Assembly: GCA_905198575.1 (NCBI GenBank)
Contig: CAJKDC010000016.1
Coordinates: 1-34,387, forward strand
Direction of reading: 5' to 3'
Source: an uncultured Bacteroides sp.
Lineage (GTDB): Bacteria > Bacteroidota > Bacteroidia > Bacteroidales > Bacteroidaceae
DNA length: 34,387 nucleotides
Part shown: positions 1 to 8,978 of the stretch, piece by piece
Layout: each line of letters opens with the position of its first letter
How positions within the stretch are numbered: the first letter of the stretch is position 1
Translations under genes and position numbers: made by a program
Notes under the pieces: generated by a model
Told to the model about the DNA's origin: nothing
What the model saw: only the letters and a program-made list of their open reading frames with translations
The model's database searches: none

Positions 1-281
1 ACTAACCTAATCACTTGCCAAAGTGATTATTATCAAGCCCCTATTATGGGCGCACTGAACGGGTATATGCTACCGTCCTGAAATCGACTGCCCGTGACAA
101 CGAGATGATTGTCCGTCTGCGTTCTGTTTCCGATAAGGAAGAGACACTGACGCTGACTTATCCGGCCAGACAGCCGTCCAAGGTACGCATCTGTAATTTA
201 GAGGAGATACCGGGTGAGGAAATACGTGGAGCTTTTGCCATCCGGCCTTATGGACAGATGACTTTGAAAATCGAATTTTAA
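1..281 (+). pseudogene. 3' end of a probable GH38-like alpha-mannosidase, apparently frameshifted
   Basis: Two overlapping open stretches appear to be one coding sequence. Frame 1 is open from the window edge to a TGA at 79-81. The frame ending in TAA at 279-281 is open only from 27, because TGA sits at 24-26 and TAA at 3-5. Read across a one-base slip near 58-63, the product runs smoothly from residues such as CQSDYYQAPIMGALNG into RVYATVLKST and ends in MTLKIEF. The tail resembles the C-terminal beta-sandwich of GH38 alpha-mannosidases, which fits the GH92 gene downstream, but the assignment is weak because only about 90 residues are visible. The next gene begins 12 bases later, so it is probably the upstream member of the same operon. 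The slip could be a real mutation or a sequencing indel. Confidence 0.45.
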
Positions 282-293
282 TCTGATAATAAT

Positions 294-2519
294 ATGAGTA
301 TGAAAAAAATAGGATTTTTGGCCGCTTTGTTATTCACCGGCTTGCTGTGTGAAGCCCAGAGTTGGTTGCCCGCTATCCGTGAGGCAAAGTCGTCCTGTCG
401 TTTGCTGGAATGTACTTATCAGGATTCCAAACTGGTGAACTGTACTACTGCGGGCAGTGCCTGGCAGGCAGACCGGCAGGTTACCGAGCGGGATGGCAGT
501 ACGGTATACACTTTTACTTTTACGGCGCAGCGGGATATGGAGAATGCCGGAGTGGCTGTGGCTTTTGATGAACCGGGATGGAGCAGTGATAATTATGTGA
601 TGATTCCTGCATCCGTGTATAACGGAAACCGCCAGCGTATTGTCAATCGTAATTATGCGACCGGACTGGATAAGACAGATTATTATCGGAAAGATTTGGC
701 GCTGACCTCTAACCCGATTCCTCAGTTGTCGCCCGAGTTTGGAGCGGAGTCCCGATTGGAGGTGCTGGTGAACAACACCACTACACCTGCTATGGTGTAT
801 CTGAACAGGGCACAGGACAAGGGGACTATTCTGCTGACAGATCAGGGAATCGACTGGAACGGCCAGGTGCTGGACCATGGACTGATTGTAGAGGAAAGTC
901 GCGACCGTTCGGAAGCGTCTTTCGTAATCAGTGCACCGGGAGTACGTGAAAAGAAACCGGAGTTTATTGGTTTCAGCAAGAGCCCTGACCGGGGAGTGTC
1001 TGTGAAAAAAGGAGACAAAATCGTTGTCAGTGTTACAAAGATTGATTTCCTTTGTAAAGATGTTCCTGCTTTGCTCGATAAGTTTATGCAATACCGCAAG
1101 ACACACATCCAATGTGCGGAGCCGCGTAATCTGATGCCGATGAGTGAGGTGCTTGCCCGGATGGTGAAAAATATTGACGAACGCTATTATACAGGTGGCC
1201 AGTGGGAGTTTTACTGTCCTGAGAATGCCGACTGGATGTCGTATGGATGGATTGGTGGCTTGATGAATACGTATCCCATGCTGGGCCTGGGTGATGCCGA
1301 GCACGAGCGCAGAGTTGTAAATACTTTCGATTTTGCCTTGCCGCGTGCAAAAGGAAAAAGCGGATATTATTACGATGTGCTAGGCTCTGATGGCAACGTG
1401 CTGTACCGAGATGCTGCTGCTCAGCAAAAAGGAATCGGGTTGACACGTAAGAATGCCGATATTCTGTATTGGATGGTGAAACAGTTCATGCTGCTGGAGT
1501 CACAAGGAAAGCAAGCTGTAATCCGTCCGATGTGGAAAGAACAGGTCCGACAGTTGGCTGATGCCTTTGTCAATACATGGAAAAAACATCATACGTGGGG
1601 TAATTACATTGATGTGGAATCGGGCGACATTGCTGTTTATAACACGACGGGAGGAGCCATGGCAGTAGCCGGTTTGGCTTTGGCATCCCGTTATTTCGAG
1701 TGTCCGGAATATTTGCAGGTGGCTCGTGAGGCAGCCGCAGATTATTATGCAGGTTTTGCCCTGACCGGATTTACTTCGGGCGGTTGCGGTGATATTCTGC
1801 AGAACGCCGACTCGGAAACATCGATTGCACTGACTACTTCGCTGATTACCTTGTATGAGACGACCGGTGAGGCGGTATACCTGAAGCAGGCCAAGGATCT
1901 GGCCAACCTGTGCGCTACGTGGACGGTATCATTTTTTTACCGTTTGCCGGAAAGCACACCGTTGGCAAAACTGGGCGCCAACCTTACCGGAGCTGTATGG
2001 GCCAGTACGCAGAATAAGCACGGAGCTCCAGGGTTCTGTACGCAGTCGGGCGATGCCTTGTTCAAGATATATCGTGCTACGGGAGATAAGTTGTATGCCG
2101 ACTTGTTGCGCGATGTGATACATGCCCATGCCGAGGGAGTACAGCCGAATGGCAAGATTACGGAACGTCTGACGTATTGTGATGCCGATAGCAGGGGCTC
2201 ACGGGGTGACGGTGGAAAGACCGGATGGAATGAAACCAATGGAGCCATGATGGCCATGGAGATTCCAGGCATATATGTACGGACCGATTTGCAGCAGGTC
2301 TATGTGTTCGACCATGTAGTAGCCGAAATTGTGAAACAAGACAAGCGTGAAACGGTGCTTAAAGTGACAAACCCTACAGCGTATGATGCCGTGGTGACCG
2401 TATTGGCCGAAAATGCCGGACAGGCAGCAAGACCTTTGGGGGATAATGCCTTTTTGACCTGGAACGAAAAGGTTAAGGTAAAAGCTGGCAAAACTGTGAC
2501 TTACAAAATCAGAAATTAA
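294..2519 (+). CDS. Secreted protein with probable alpha/alpha toroid, unassigned glycoside hydrolase-like
   Basis: I do not recognise a named family. Residues 1-22 form a signal peptide (basic KK, hydrophobic core, ending EAQ). Residues about 30-270 are rich in beta-strand-like alternation. Residues about 280-660 read as repeated amphipathic helices joined by Gly/Trp/Tyr/Asp-rich loops (for example WMSYGWIGG near 315-322 and KTGWNETNG near 642-650), as in six-hairpin glycosidases and related lyases or isomerases. A short beta-like tail follows to 741. Acidic residues in those loops could be catalytic, but none can be named with confidence. It lies between the GH38-like end and the GH3 gene with gaps of 12 and 30 bases, so it is probably co-transcribed and acts on the same glycan in the periplasm or at the cell surface. 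Two in-frame ATGs (294 and 300) could start it. The fold is an inference and the catalytic role is open. Confidence 0.7.
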   Translation: MSMKKIGFLAALLFTGLLCEAQSWLPAIREAKSSCRLLECTYQDSKLVNCTTAGSAWQADRQVTERDGSTVYTFTFTAQRDMENAGVAVAFDEPGWSSDNYVMIPASVYNGNRQRIVNRNYATGLDKTDYYRKDLALTSNPIPQLSPEFGAESRLEVLVNNTTTPAMVYLNRAQDKGTILLTDQGIDWNGQVLDHGLIVEESRDRSEASFVISAPGVREKKPEFIGFSKSPDRGVSVKKGDKIVVSVTKIDFLCKDVPALLDKFMQYRKTHIQCAEPRNLMPMSEVLARMVKNIDERYYTGGQWEFYCPENADWMSYGWIGGLMNTYPMLGLGDAEHERRVVNTFDFALPRAKGKSGYYYDVLGSDGNVLYRDAAAQQKGIGLTRKNADILYWMVKQFMLLESQGKQAVIRPMWKEQVRQLADAFVNTWKKHHTWGNYIDVESGDIAVYNTTGGAMAVAGLALASRYFECPEYLQVAREAAADYYAGFALTGFTSGGCGDILQNADSETSIALTTSLITLYETTGEAVYLKQAKDLANLCATWTVSFFYRLPESTPLAKLGANLTGAVWASTQNKHGAPGFCTQSGDALFKIYRATGDKLYADLLRDVIHAHAEGVQPNGKITERLTYCDADSRGSRGDGGKTGWNETNGAMMAMEIPGIYVRTDLQQVYVFDHVVAEIVKQDKRETVLKVTNPTAYDAVVTVLAENAGQAARPLGDNAFLTWNEKVKVKAGKTVTYKIRN

Positions 2520-2549
2520 TTTGGTAAAATTATCTTATAAATACAGTAT

Positions 2550-4775
2550 ATGAAAAACAAAATTATCACTTTAGGATTCTTCCTTTTCTGCAGTATGCAT
2601 GCTGTGGAAGCCAAGGACTATGATTTCCCATTTCAGAATCCGGCCTTACCGGTAGAAGAACGTGTTGAGGATTTGATTTCGCGTCTGACGCTTCAGGAAA
2701 AAGTGCAGATGATGAAACACCAGTCGCCGGCCATAGAGCGTTTGGGGGTACCTGCCTATAACTGGTGGAACGAAGCCTTGCACGGTGTGGCCCGTACTTC
2801 CGAAAAGGTGACGGTCTTCCCGCAAGCCATCGGTATGGCGGCCACATTCGATACGGATGCCTTGCAAAAGGCGGCAGGTATGATTTCCGAGGAGGGACGT
2901 GCCTTGTTTAATGAAGACTTGCGCCAGAAGAAAACCGGCAGCATCTACAGAGGACTGACTTACTGGACTCCCAATGTGAATATTTTCAGAGACCCTCGCT
3001 GGGGACGCGGCCAGGAAACTTACGGGGAAGACCCGTACCTGACCTCCAAGATGGGATATGCCATGGTGCGCGGACTGGAAGGAGATAATCCCGACTACCT
3101 GAAGGCTGTGGCCTGCGCCAAGCATTATGCCGTGCACAGCGGACCGGAATATAACCGCCATTCGTTCAATGCGCAGGTAGATACGTACGACTTGTGGGAT
3201 ACGTATCTGCCGGCTTTCCGCGAACTGGTGGTGAAAGCCAAAGTACATGGGGTGATGTGTGCCTACAACCGCCTGGACGGACAGCCTTGCTGCGGCCACA
3301 ACGAACTTTTGCAGGACATCTTGCGCAATCAGTGGAAATTCGACGGATACGTTACATCCGACTGTGGGGCCATCAATGATTTTGCGCATAACCATAAAAC
3401 GCATGCCAGTGACATCGAGGCCGTAAGCGATGCGGTGCTGAACGGTACGGACTTGGAATGCGGTGATTTGTACCGCTTGCTGGAGCAAGGAGTGAACAAA
3501 GGCTACCTTTCTGAAAAGAACATCGATGTTTCCTTGAAAAGATTATTTACCATTTTGTTCAAGATTGGCCTTTTCGATGGAGAGGACATGAGCCGGAATC
3601 CGTATTTCTCTATCGGAAGAGAGGTGATTGAGTGCGATGCACATAAGAAACAGGCTTTCGAAATGGCTTGCAAGTCGATGGTGCTGCTGAAAAACGAGAA
3701 TCATATCTTGCCGCTCGATATAAAGAAAATCAAGCGTATTGCACTGATTGGTCCGAATGCTGACGATGCGCAGACATTGCTGGCAAACTATTACGGTACA
3801 CCCAGCGAAATCATCACACCGCTGAAGAGTATGGAAAAGAAACTGAAAAGCAAGGTGGAGATAGATTATATGAAAGGTGTAGACCATGTCAAGAAGCTGG
3901 AAGAGGGGCCTTCGTTTGCCGAAATTGCCCGCCGTGCTCAGCAAGCGGATGTAATTGTCTTTGTTTCGGGTATCAATGCCAATTACGAAGGCGAGGCCGG
4001 TGATGCCGGTGCGGGTGGCTATGCAGGTTTTGCCAGTGGCGACCGCACCACACTGCAACTGCCGCAGGTGCAGATTGATTTGATGAGGGAACTGGAAAAG
4101 ACTGGCCGTCCGCTGGTGATTGTCAACATGTCGGGTTCTGTAATGAGCTTTGAATGGGAAAGCCAGCATGCCGATGCCATTCTTCAGGCATGGTACGGCG
4201 GACAGTCGGCCGGAGATGCCATTACCGATATTTTGTTCGGTACGTATAATCCTTCCGGACGTATGCCGCTGACGACTTACAAGTGCGACAATGATTTGCC
4301 GGCTTTGGAAGACTATTCGATGTCGAACCGTACATACCGTTATTTCCGCGGAGAAGTGCGTTATCCTTTCGGTTACGGGTTGAGCTATACTACGTTTAAA
4401 TACGAAGCATGTCCGGCAGATACGGTTGTAGCTACTGGAAAATCACTGGCTTACCAGGTAAAAGTAACCAATACCGGAAGCAAAGACGGTGACGAAGTGG
4501 TACAGCTTTACATTTCACATTCCAAACAGAAGCAAACCGAGCGCATGCCGCTTTGCGCACTGAAAGGTTTCCAGCGTGTGTCTCTGAAGAAGGGTGAAAC
4601 AAAGACCGTTACCTTTACACTTTCGCCCGAGGAACTGGCACTGGTGACTGCCGACGGACTTTTGAGGGAAAGAGCCGGAAAGGCAGAAGTCTACATCGGT
4701 GGCGGTCAGCCGGGCAAGTCGGAAGGGGTTGCTTATCCGCTGCATATTCAGGGAGATACATTCCAAATCCATTAA
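2550..4775 (+). CDS. GH3 beta-glycosidase, beta-xylosidase-like
   Basis: A secreted 741-residue GH3 enzyme, expected to release beta-linked xylose, arabinose or glucose from non-reducing ends in the periplasm. Residues 1-21 are a signal peptide. The N-terminal barrel carries YNWWNEALHGVAR (70-82), typical of xylosidase-type GH3 proteins, the KHYA motif (191-194), and VTSDCGA with the probable nucleophile Asp271. The second domain contains YEGEAG (479-484) followed by GDRTTLQLP; a glutamate in that motif (Glu480 or Glu482) is the likely acid/base. A fibronectin-III-like domain closes the protein (about 630-735). At 741 residues it is shorter than Bacteroides relatives that carry a PA14 insert, and I see no such insert. 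The gene follows its neighbour by 30 bases and precedes the GH43 gene by 15. Family assignment is firm; sugar specificity is inferred from the motif and not settled. Confidence 0.92.
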   Translation: MKNKIITLGFFLFCSMHAVEAKDYDFPFQNPALPVEERVEDLISRLTLQEKVQMMKHQSPAIERLGVPAYNWWNEALHGVARTSEKVTVFPQAIGMAATFDTDALQKAAGMISEEGRALFNEDLRQKKTGSIYRGLTYWTPNVNIFRDPRWGRGQETYGEDPYLTSKMGYAMVRGLEGDNPDYLKAVACAKHYAVHSGPEYNRHSFNAQVDTYDLWDTYLPAFRELVVKAKVHGVMCAYNRLDGQPCCGHNELLQDILRNQWKFDGYVTSDCGAINDFAHNHKTHASDIEAVSDAVLNGTDLECGDLYRLLEQGVNKGYLSEKNIDVSLKRLFTILFKIGLFDGEDMSRNPYFSIGREVIECDAHKKQAFEMACKSMVLLKNENHILPLDIKKIKRIALIGPNADDAQTLLANYYGTPSEIITPLKSMEKKLKSKVEIDYMKGVDHVKKLEEGPSFAEIARRAQQADVIVFVSGINANYEGEAGDAGAGGYAGFASGDRTTLQLPQVQIDLMRELEKTGRPLVIVNMSGSVMSFEWESQHADAILQAWYGGQSAGDAITDILFGTYNPSGRMPLTTYKCDNDLPALEDYSMSNRTYRYFRGEVRYPFGYGLSYTTFKYEACPADTVVATGKSLAYQVKVTNTGSKDGDEVVQLYISHSKQKQTERMPLCALKGFQRVSLKKGETKTVTFTLSPEELALVTADGLLRERAGKAEVYIGGGQPGKSEGVAYPLHIQGDTFQIH

Positions 4776-4790
4776 AAAGGGCATAAGGTT

Positions 4791-6539
4791 ATGAAAGCAT
4801 GCAATAAACTTAACTGGGCAGCAGGAGCAATCCTGCTGCTATGTTCTTGCAATACACAGGAACCTATTCAGACGAAAATCAACGAACATCCTACTACCTT
4901 TTGTAATCCGTTGAACTTGAATTACCGTTTCATGAAGATTGACGGCGGAGAAGGTATCCGCGAGGCTGCTGATCCGGTGGTGATTCAGTTTAAGGATTTG
5001 TATTACCTTTTTGCCTCCAAGTCTTCCGGATACTGGTATTCTTCGGATTTCAACTCGTGGACGCATGTGGTCATTCCGGATTCCGTTTTGCCCATTGAAG
5101 ACTATGCACCGGGACTTTTTGTGCACGACGGCTATGTATATTACGCAGGCTCTACCCGTGGCAATGCCATGCTCTATCGTTCAAATAAGCCGGAGCTGGG
5201 ACAATGGGAGAAGGTAAAAGAGGTACCTTCGGACTGGGACCCTGCTTTTTATGTAGAGGGCGACAAACTCTATGTCTATCATGGTTCATCTCCTTCCGAC
5301 CCGATTTATATGTCCGTTCTGAACCTGAAAACGCTCGAAGAAGAAGGGAAACCTGTCCCATGCCTGAATAGCAATACTAAAGTTCATGGCTGGGAGCGTC
5401 CCGGTGAGCAAAATGAGCTTACACGGCGTCCTTACATAGAAGGAGCCTGGATGACTGAGCATAACGGCAAGTATTATCTGCAATATGCAGGTCCGGGTAC
5501 CGAGTGGAAGACGTATGCCGATGGCGTGTATGTTTCTAATTCACCGGCTGGACCGTTTGTCTATGCGGCCAACAATCCGGTTTCGTATAAGCCCGGTGGC
5601 TTTATCGGTGGAGCCGGACACGGCTGTATTTTTCAGGTAGGTGAGACGTATTGGAAAGCTGCAACGAACTCCATTTCCGTACGGCACATGTTCGAGCGCA
5701 GGCTGTCGTTTTTCCCTACCTATTTTGACGGCGAGGGTTACATGTATACCGATACGTCTTTCGGGGATTATCCGATGTTCCTGCCTTCGGGTAAAAAAGG
5801 AGTATCCAATCCCGAATGGATGTTGCTGTCTTACCGCAAACCAGTCGTAGCCTCATCGGTGAAGGAAGGTTTTCCGGTAGGCAATCTGGTCGATGAAGAC
5901 GCGCGTACGGCTTGGGTAGCGCAGTCGGCTCAGAATGAGTGGGTCGATATAGACTTGAAGAAACTCTGCCGCGTCAATGCCATCCAGGTGAACTATGACG
6001 AATATGGGGCTACGCAGAAAGGACTGGCACCGGATGTATACCAGAGCTACGTGTTGTGGGCCTCCAGAGATGGTAAAGACTGGTATGTGATAGCAGATAA
6101 GAGTGTGAAGAAAACAGATACTCCGCACGACTACATCGAGTTTGAAACTCCGTTCGATGCCCGTTACATTAAATGGGAGAATAAGGCCTATACGGTTTCT
6201 GATAATGTTTCGTTGCGCGAAATCCGTGTTTTCGGAAAAGGATACGGCCCAAGACCCGAAGCAGTACAAGAGATGTACGTGGAACGCAATGCTGGCGACC
6301 CGTGCAAATGTAAGCTCAACTGGACACCTGTAGCCGATGCCGATGGCTATATGATTCGTTATGGCATATCACTGGATAAGCAGTATCACAGCTATCAGGT
6401 TACAAACGATTCTACTTCTTTGGATTTGAATAGCCTGGAGGCCAACCGGAAGTATTACTTCTCAATAGCCGCTTTCAATGAAAATGGTGTGGGAAATTAT
6501 GTGAGTTATGATGATAAAGGTTTAAACAATATTCATTGA
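4791..6539 (+). CDS. GH43-family lipoprotein with F5/8C and FN3 modules
   Basis: A 582-residue lipoprotein. The signal peptide ends in a lipobox (LCSC, lipidated Cys20), so it is membrane-anchored and possibly surface-exposed. Residues about 38-340 form a five-bladed propeller with the clan GH-F catalytic pattern: base Asp61 in ADPVVI, pKa-modulating Asp150 in DWDPAFY, and acid Glu217 in YIEGAW. GAGHGCIF near 274-281 contains the His usually found in the centre of GH43 propellers. Residues about 355-483 resemble an F5/8 type C (CBM32-like) sandwich with WVDIDL and IKWEN strands, and 487-575 an FN3 domain. GH43 enzymes mostly remove arabinofuranose or xylose, though some act on galactose. The appended modules suggest attachment to a polymer. 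It sits 15 bases after GH3 and 13 before GH92, in an operon-like run. The subfamily cannot be read by eye. Confidence 0.88.
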   Translation: MKACNKLNWAAGAILLLCSCNTQEPIQTKINEHPTTFCNPLNLNYRFMKIDGGEGIREAADPVVIQFKDLYYLFASKSSGYWYSSDFNSWTHVVIPDSVLPIEDYAPGLFVHDGYVYYAGSTRGNAMLYRSNKPELGQWEKVKEVPSDWDPAFYVEGDKLYVYHGSSPSDPIYMSVLNLKTLEEEGKPVPCLNSNTKVHGWERPGEQNELTRRPYIEGAWMTEHNGKYYLQYAGPGTEWKTYADGVYVSNSPAGPFVYAANNPVSYKPGGFIGGAGHGCIFQVGETYWKAATNSISVRHMFERRLSFFPTYFDGEGYMYTDTSFGDYPMFLPSGKKGVSNPEWMLLSYRKPVVASSVKEGFPVGNLVDEDARTAWVAQSAQNEWVDIDLKKLCRVNAIQVNYDEYGATQKGLAPDVYQSYVLWASRDGKDWYVIADKSVKKTDTPHDYIEFETPFDARYIKWENKAYTVSDNVSLREIRVFGKGYGPRPEAVQEMYVERNAGDPCKCKLNWTPVADADGYMIRYGISLDKQYHSYQVTNDSTSLDLNSLEANRKYYFSIAAFNENGVGNYVSYDDKGLNNIH

Positions 6540-6552
6540 AAGTATTTTAGTC

Positions 6553-8853
6553 ATGAAACTGCGGTCATTAATAATGTTGTTTTTTCTGTTCTCGCTGGCA
6601 TCGTGGGGCGAAACGGCGAAAAAACGTAAGGTGGAATATGTCAATCCGTTTATCGGAGCCAGTACAAATGTGAAAGATGCCGGAGCTTACCACGGTTTGG
6701 GTAAAACAATACCGGGAGCCACTTCTCCGTTTGGCATCGTACAGGTAAGCCCTAACACGATAACCGGTGGAGATAACGGTTCCGGTTACAGTGATGAGCA
6801 TCGAAGTATCGAAGGCTTTGCCTTTACCCAAATGAGCGGGATAGGGTGGTATGGTGATTTGGGTAATTTCCTGGTTATGCCAACCACCGGCAAATTGTAT
6901 ACCAATTCCGGTCGTCTGGACAATCCTGATGCCGGATACAGGTCAAGATATGACAAGAAAAGCGAATATGCCGAGGCCGGATATTACCGCGTATTTTTAA
7001 CCGATTATCAGATTAAGGCGGAGGCTACCGTGGCTCAGCATTGTGGCTTCCTGAAATTTACTTATCCGGCGCATAAACAGGCAAGAATACAGATTGATCT
7101 TGCCCGCCGTGTGGGGGGAACTTCAACCTGGCAGGAAGTACGTGTTGTCGATGACCGTACAATTACCGGGAAAATGGTCTGTACTCCCGACGGCGGTGGC
7201 TGGGGCAATGGAAGTGGAAAAGGTGATTACACCGTTTATTTTTATGCACAATTCTCCAAGCCTTTCAAAGACTATGGAGTCTGGTCTGTTTCCATTCCGG
7301 AAGGACAGTCCCGCAAGCGGGAGTTCGTAGAGTCGGATGCCTTTCAGAAATTGACGTCAAAGGCGGAGATTCACCGGAATGTCAGGCAGTATGCCGGTAA
7401 GCATATCGGTTTCTTTACCGAATTTGAAACGCGGAATCAGGAGGAAGTTTTGCTGAAGGCAGGTGTCTCTTTTGTCAGCGAAGACGGAGCAAGGAAAAAC
7501 TTGGAAAAAGAGATTCCTCACTGGAGTTTTAAGCAGACGTTGGAAGAGAATCAGGATAAATGGGAGAAAGCTTTGTCCAAGATAACTGTAGAAACCGATG
7601 ATGAAGACAGCAAGACGATTTTCTATACGGCCTTATATCGTACCATGCTTGATCCGCGTCTGTACTCGGACGTAGACGGCCGGTATGTGGGAGGTGATAA
7701 AAAAATCCATGAAACCAAGTCGTTCAACAAGCGTACGATATTCAGTGGATGGGATGTTTTCCGCAGTCAGATGCCCTTGCTGACGATTATCCGCCCGGAC
7801 GTGATTAATGACATTCTTAACTCTTTGATTTCGCTGGCCGAGGAAAGCGGTCAGAATTACTTGGAAAGATGGGAGTTTCTGAATGCATACAGCGGATGCA
7901 TGATAGGAAATCCTGCTATCTCTGTCTTAGTCGATGCTTACAAGAAAGGAATACGGGACTATGACGTCGAGAAGGCCTGGCGCCTTGCGGACCAAACCTC
8001 AAAAAGATTTGGCAATGCGCTCCACGGATATGTGCCCAACTCCGTATCTGAAACGCTGGAATATGCATATACGGAATGGTGCATGGCCGAATTTGCAAAG
8101 GCACTGGGAAAAACGGAGGAAGAGCGGAAATACCGGGAACTGGCTTTGTCGTATAAAAACATTTACGACGCAGACCACAACAGTTTCTGCCCGAAAGATG
8201 AAAAAGGCAAATTCCGTGAGTGGCCGGAAAACGGACGGCTGACGGAAGGATTTGGCTGTGTAGAATCGAATCCGTTCCAGCAGGGATGGTTCGTTCCTCA
8301 CGATGTTGATGGACTGGTACGTTTGAAAGGTGGAAGACAGCAGACAATTCAGGATTTGGACTATATGTTTGACAATACACCTTCCGATTTTCTCTGGAAC
8401 CAGTTTTACAATCATGCCAATGAGCCTGTGCATCATGTGCCTTTCCTGTATAACCGTCTGGGTGAACCCTGGAAAACTCAGTATTGGTCGAATTACATTT
8501 GCCGTAAAGCTTATAAGAATGGCGTGAAAGGGCTGGTCGGCAATGAAGATGTAGGGCAGATGTCTGCATGGTATGTTCTCGCTTCAATCGGAATGCATCC
8601 GATTTGTCCGGGTGATACACGTATGGAGCTGACGACACCTGTGTTCGAGGAGATAACTCTTGAAGTAGGCCCTTCTCGGTTCTTCAGAATAAAAGTAAAG
8701 AAAGACTCCCCTGCAAGCATCTATATCCAGTCGGCAAGGCTTGATGGCAAGAAGTACGGCCGGTGTTATATCGATTACAGCGAGGTTATGCGAGGGGGAA
8801 CGCTGGAACTGGTATTGGGGGATAAGCCCAATAAAAAGTGGGGAGTCCGATAG
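6553..8853 (+). CDS. GH92 alpha-mannosidase
   Basis: A secreted 766-residue enzyme of GH92, a family of calcium-dependent inverting exo-alpha-mannosidases. After a signal peptide (about 1-21), the N-terminal sandwich starts with VEYVNPFIGA and contains the TIPGATSPFGIVQVSP stretch (52-67) characteristic of the family. The (alpha/alpha)6 domain has GWDVFRSQMPLL (399-410), YVPNSVSETLEYAYTEW (493-509), the VPHD motif (581-584) and GNEDVGQMSAWY (663-674). Asp666 in the last motif is the likely base. The general-acid segment, usually of the form EGNAWQY before VPHD, reads ESNPFQQGW here (Glu571 onward), so the acid is kept while its surroundings differ. It is the last gene of the 5' glycan operon, 13 bases after the GH43 gene. 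Linkage preference (1,2, 1,3, 1,4 or 1,6) cannot be assigned. Confidence 0.93.
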   Translation: MKLRSLIMLFFLFSLASWGETAKKRKVEYVNPFIGASTNVKDAGAYHGLGKTIPGATSPFGIVQVSPNTITGGDNGSGYSDEHRSIEGFAFTQMSGIGWYGDLGNFLVMPTTGKLYTNSGRLDNPDAGYRSRYDKKSEYAEAGYYRVFLTDYQIKAEATVAQHCGFLKFTYPAHKQARIQIDLARRVGGTSTWQEVRVVDDRTITGKMVCTPDGGGWGNGSGKGDYTVYFYAQFSKPFKDYGVWSVSIPEGQSRKREFVESDAFQKLTSKAEIHRNVRQYAGKHIGFFTEFETRNQEEVLLKAGVSFVSEDGARKNLEKEIPHWSFKQTLEENQDKWEKALSKITVETDDEDSKTIFYTALYRTMLDPRLYSDVDGRYVGGDKKIHETKSFNKRTIFSGWDVFRSQMPLLTIIRPDVINDILNSLISLAEESGQNYLERWEFLNAYSGCMIGNPAISVLVDAYKKGIRDYDVEKAWRLADQTSKRFGNALHGYVPNSVSETLEYAYTEWCMAEFAKALGKTEEERKYRELALSYKNIYDADHNSFCPKDEKGKFREWPENGRLTEGFGCVESNPFQQGWFVPHDVDGLVRLKGGRQQTIQDLDYMFDNTPSDFLWNQFYNHANEPVHHVPFLYNRLGEPWKTQYWSNYICRKAYKNGVKGLVGNEDVGQMSAWYVLASIGMHPICPGDTRMELTTPVFEEITLEVGPSRFFRIKVKKDSPASIYIQSARLDGKKYGRCYIDYSEVMRGGTLELVLGDKPNKKWGVR

Positions 8854-8889
8854 CAAGCCTGTTTCTTGCAAACATCCCTTTGTTTTGCA

Positions 8890-8955
8890 GTTTGTCATTG
8901 CTATGCGGAGCGCGCATCTCAGTTATGCACGGTCCGCATCAAAGCAATAACAAAC
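8890..8955. repeat. 66-nt imperfect hairpin repeat, copy 1
   Basis: The left arm at 8890-8909 (GTTTGTCATTGCTATGCGGA) pairs with the right arm at 8933-8955, apart from a C/T difference and a three-base bulge. The inner part (about 8910-8931) pairs weakly as well, so the whole block can fold into one long hairpin. It lies between the convergent GH92 and ROK genes, where it could also help end transcription, though there is no T-run next to the stem. The first 35 or so bases recur in diverged form at 27318, which marks it as a dispersed element. Confidence 0.7.
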
Positions 8956-8978
8956 CTTCATCATTTTAATGACGCGTT

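Noticed and set aside
8..29. Perfect 9-base inverted repeat with a 4-base loop (TAATCACTT...AAGTGATTA) at the left edge, as the end of an insertion sequence.
   Set aside because: Frame 1 reads through it as plausible protein sequence joined to the downstream frame, and no target duplication or transposase is visible, so a palindrome inside a coding region is the simpler reading.
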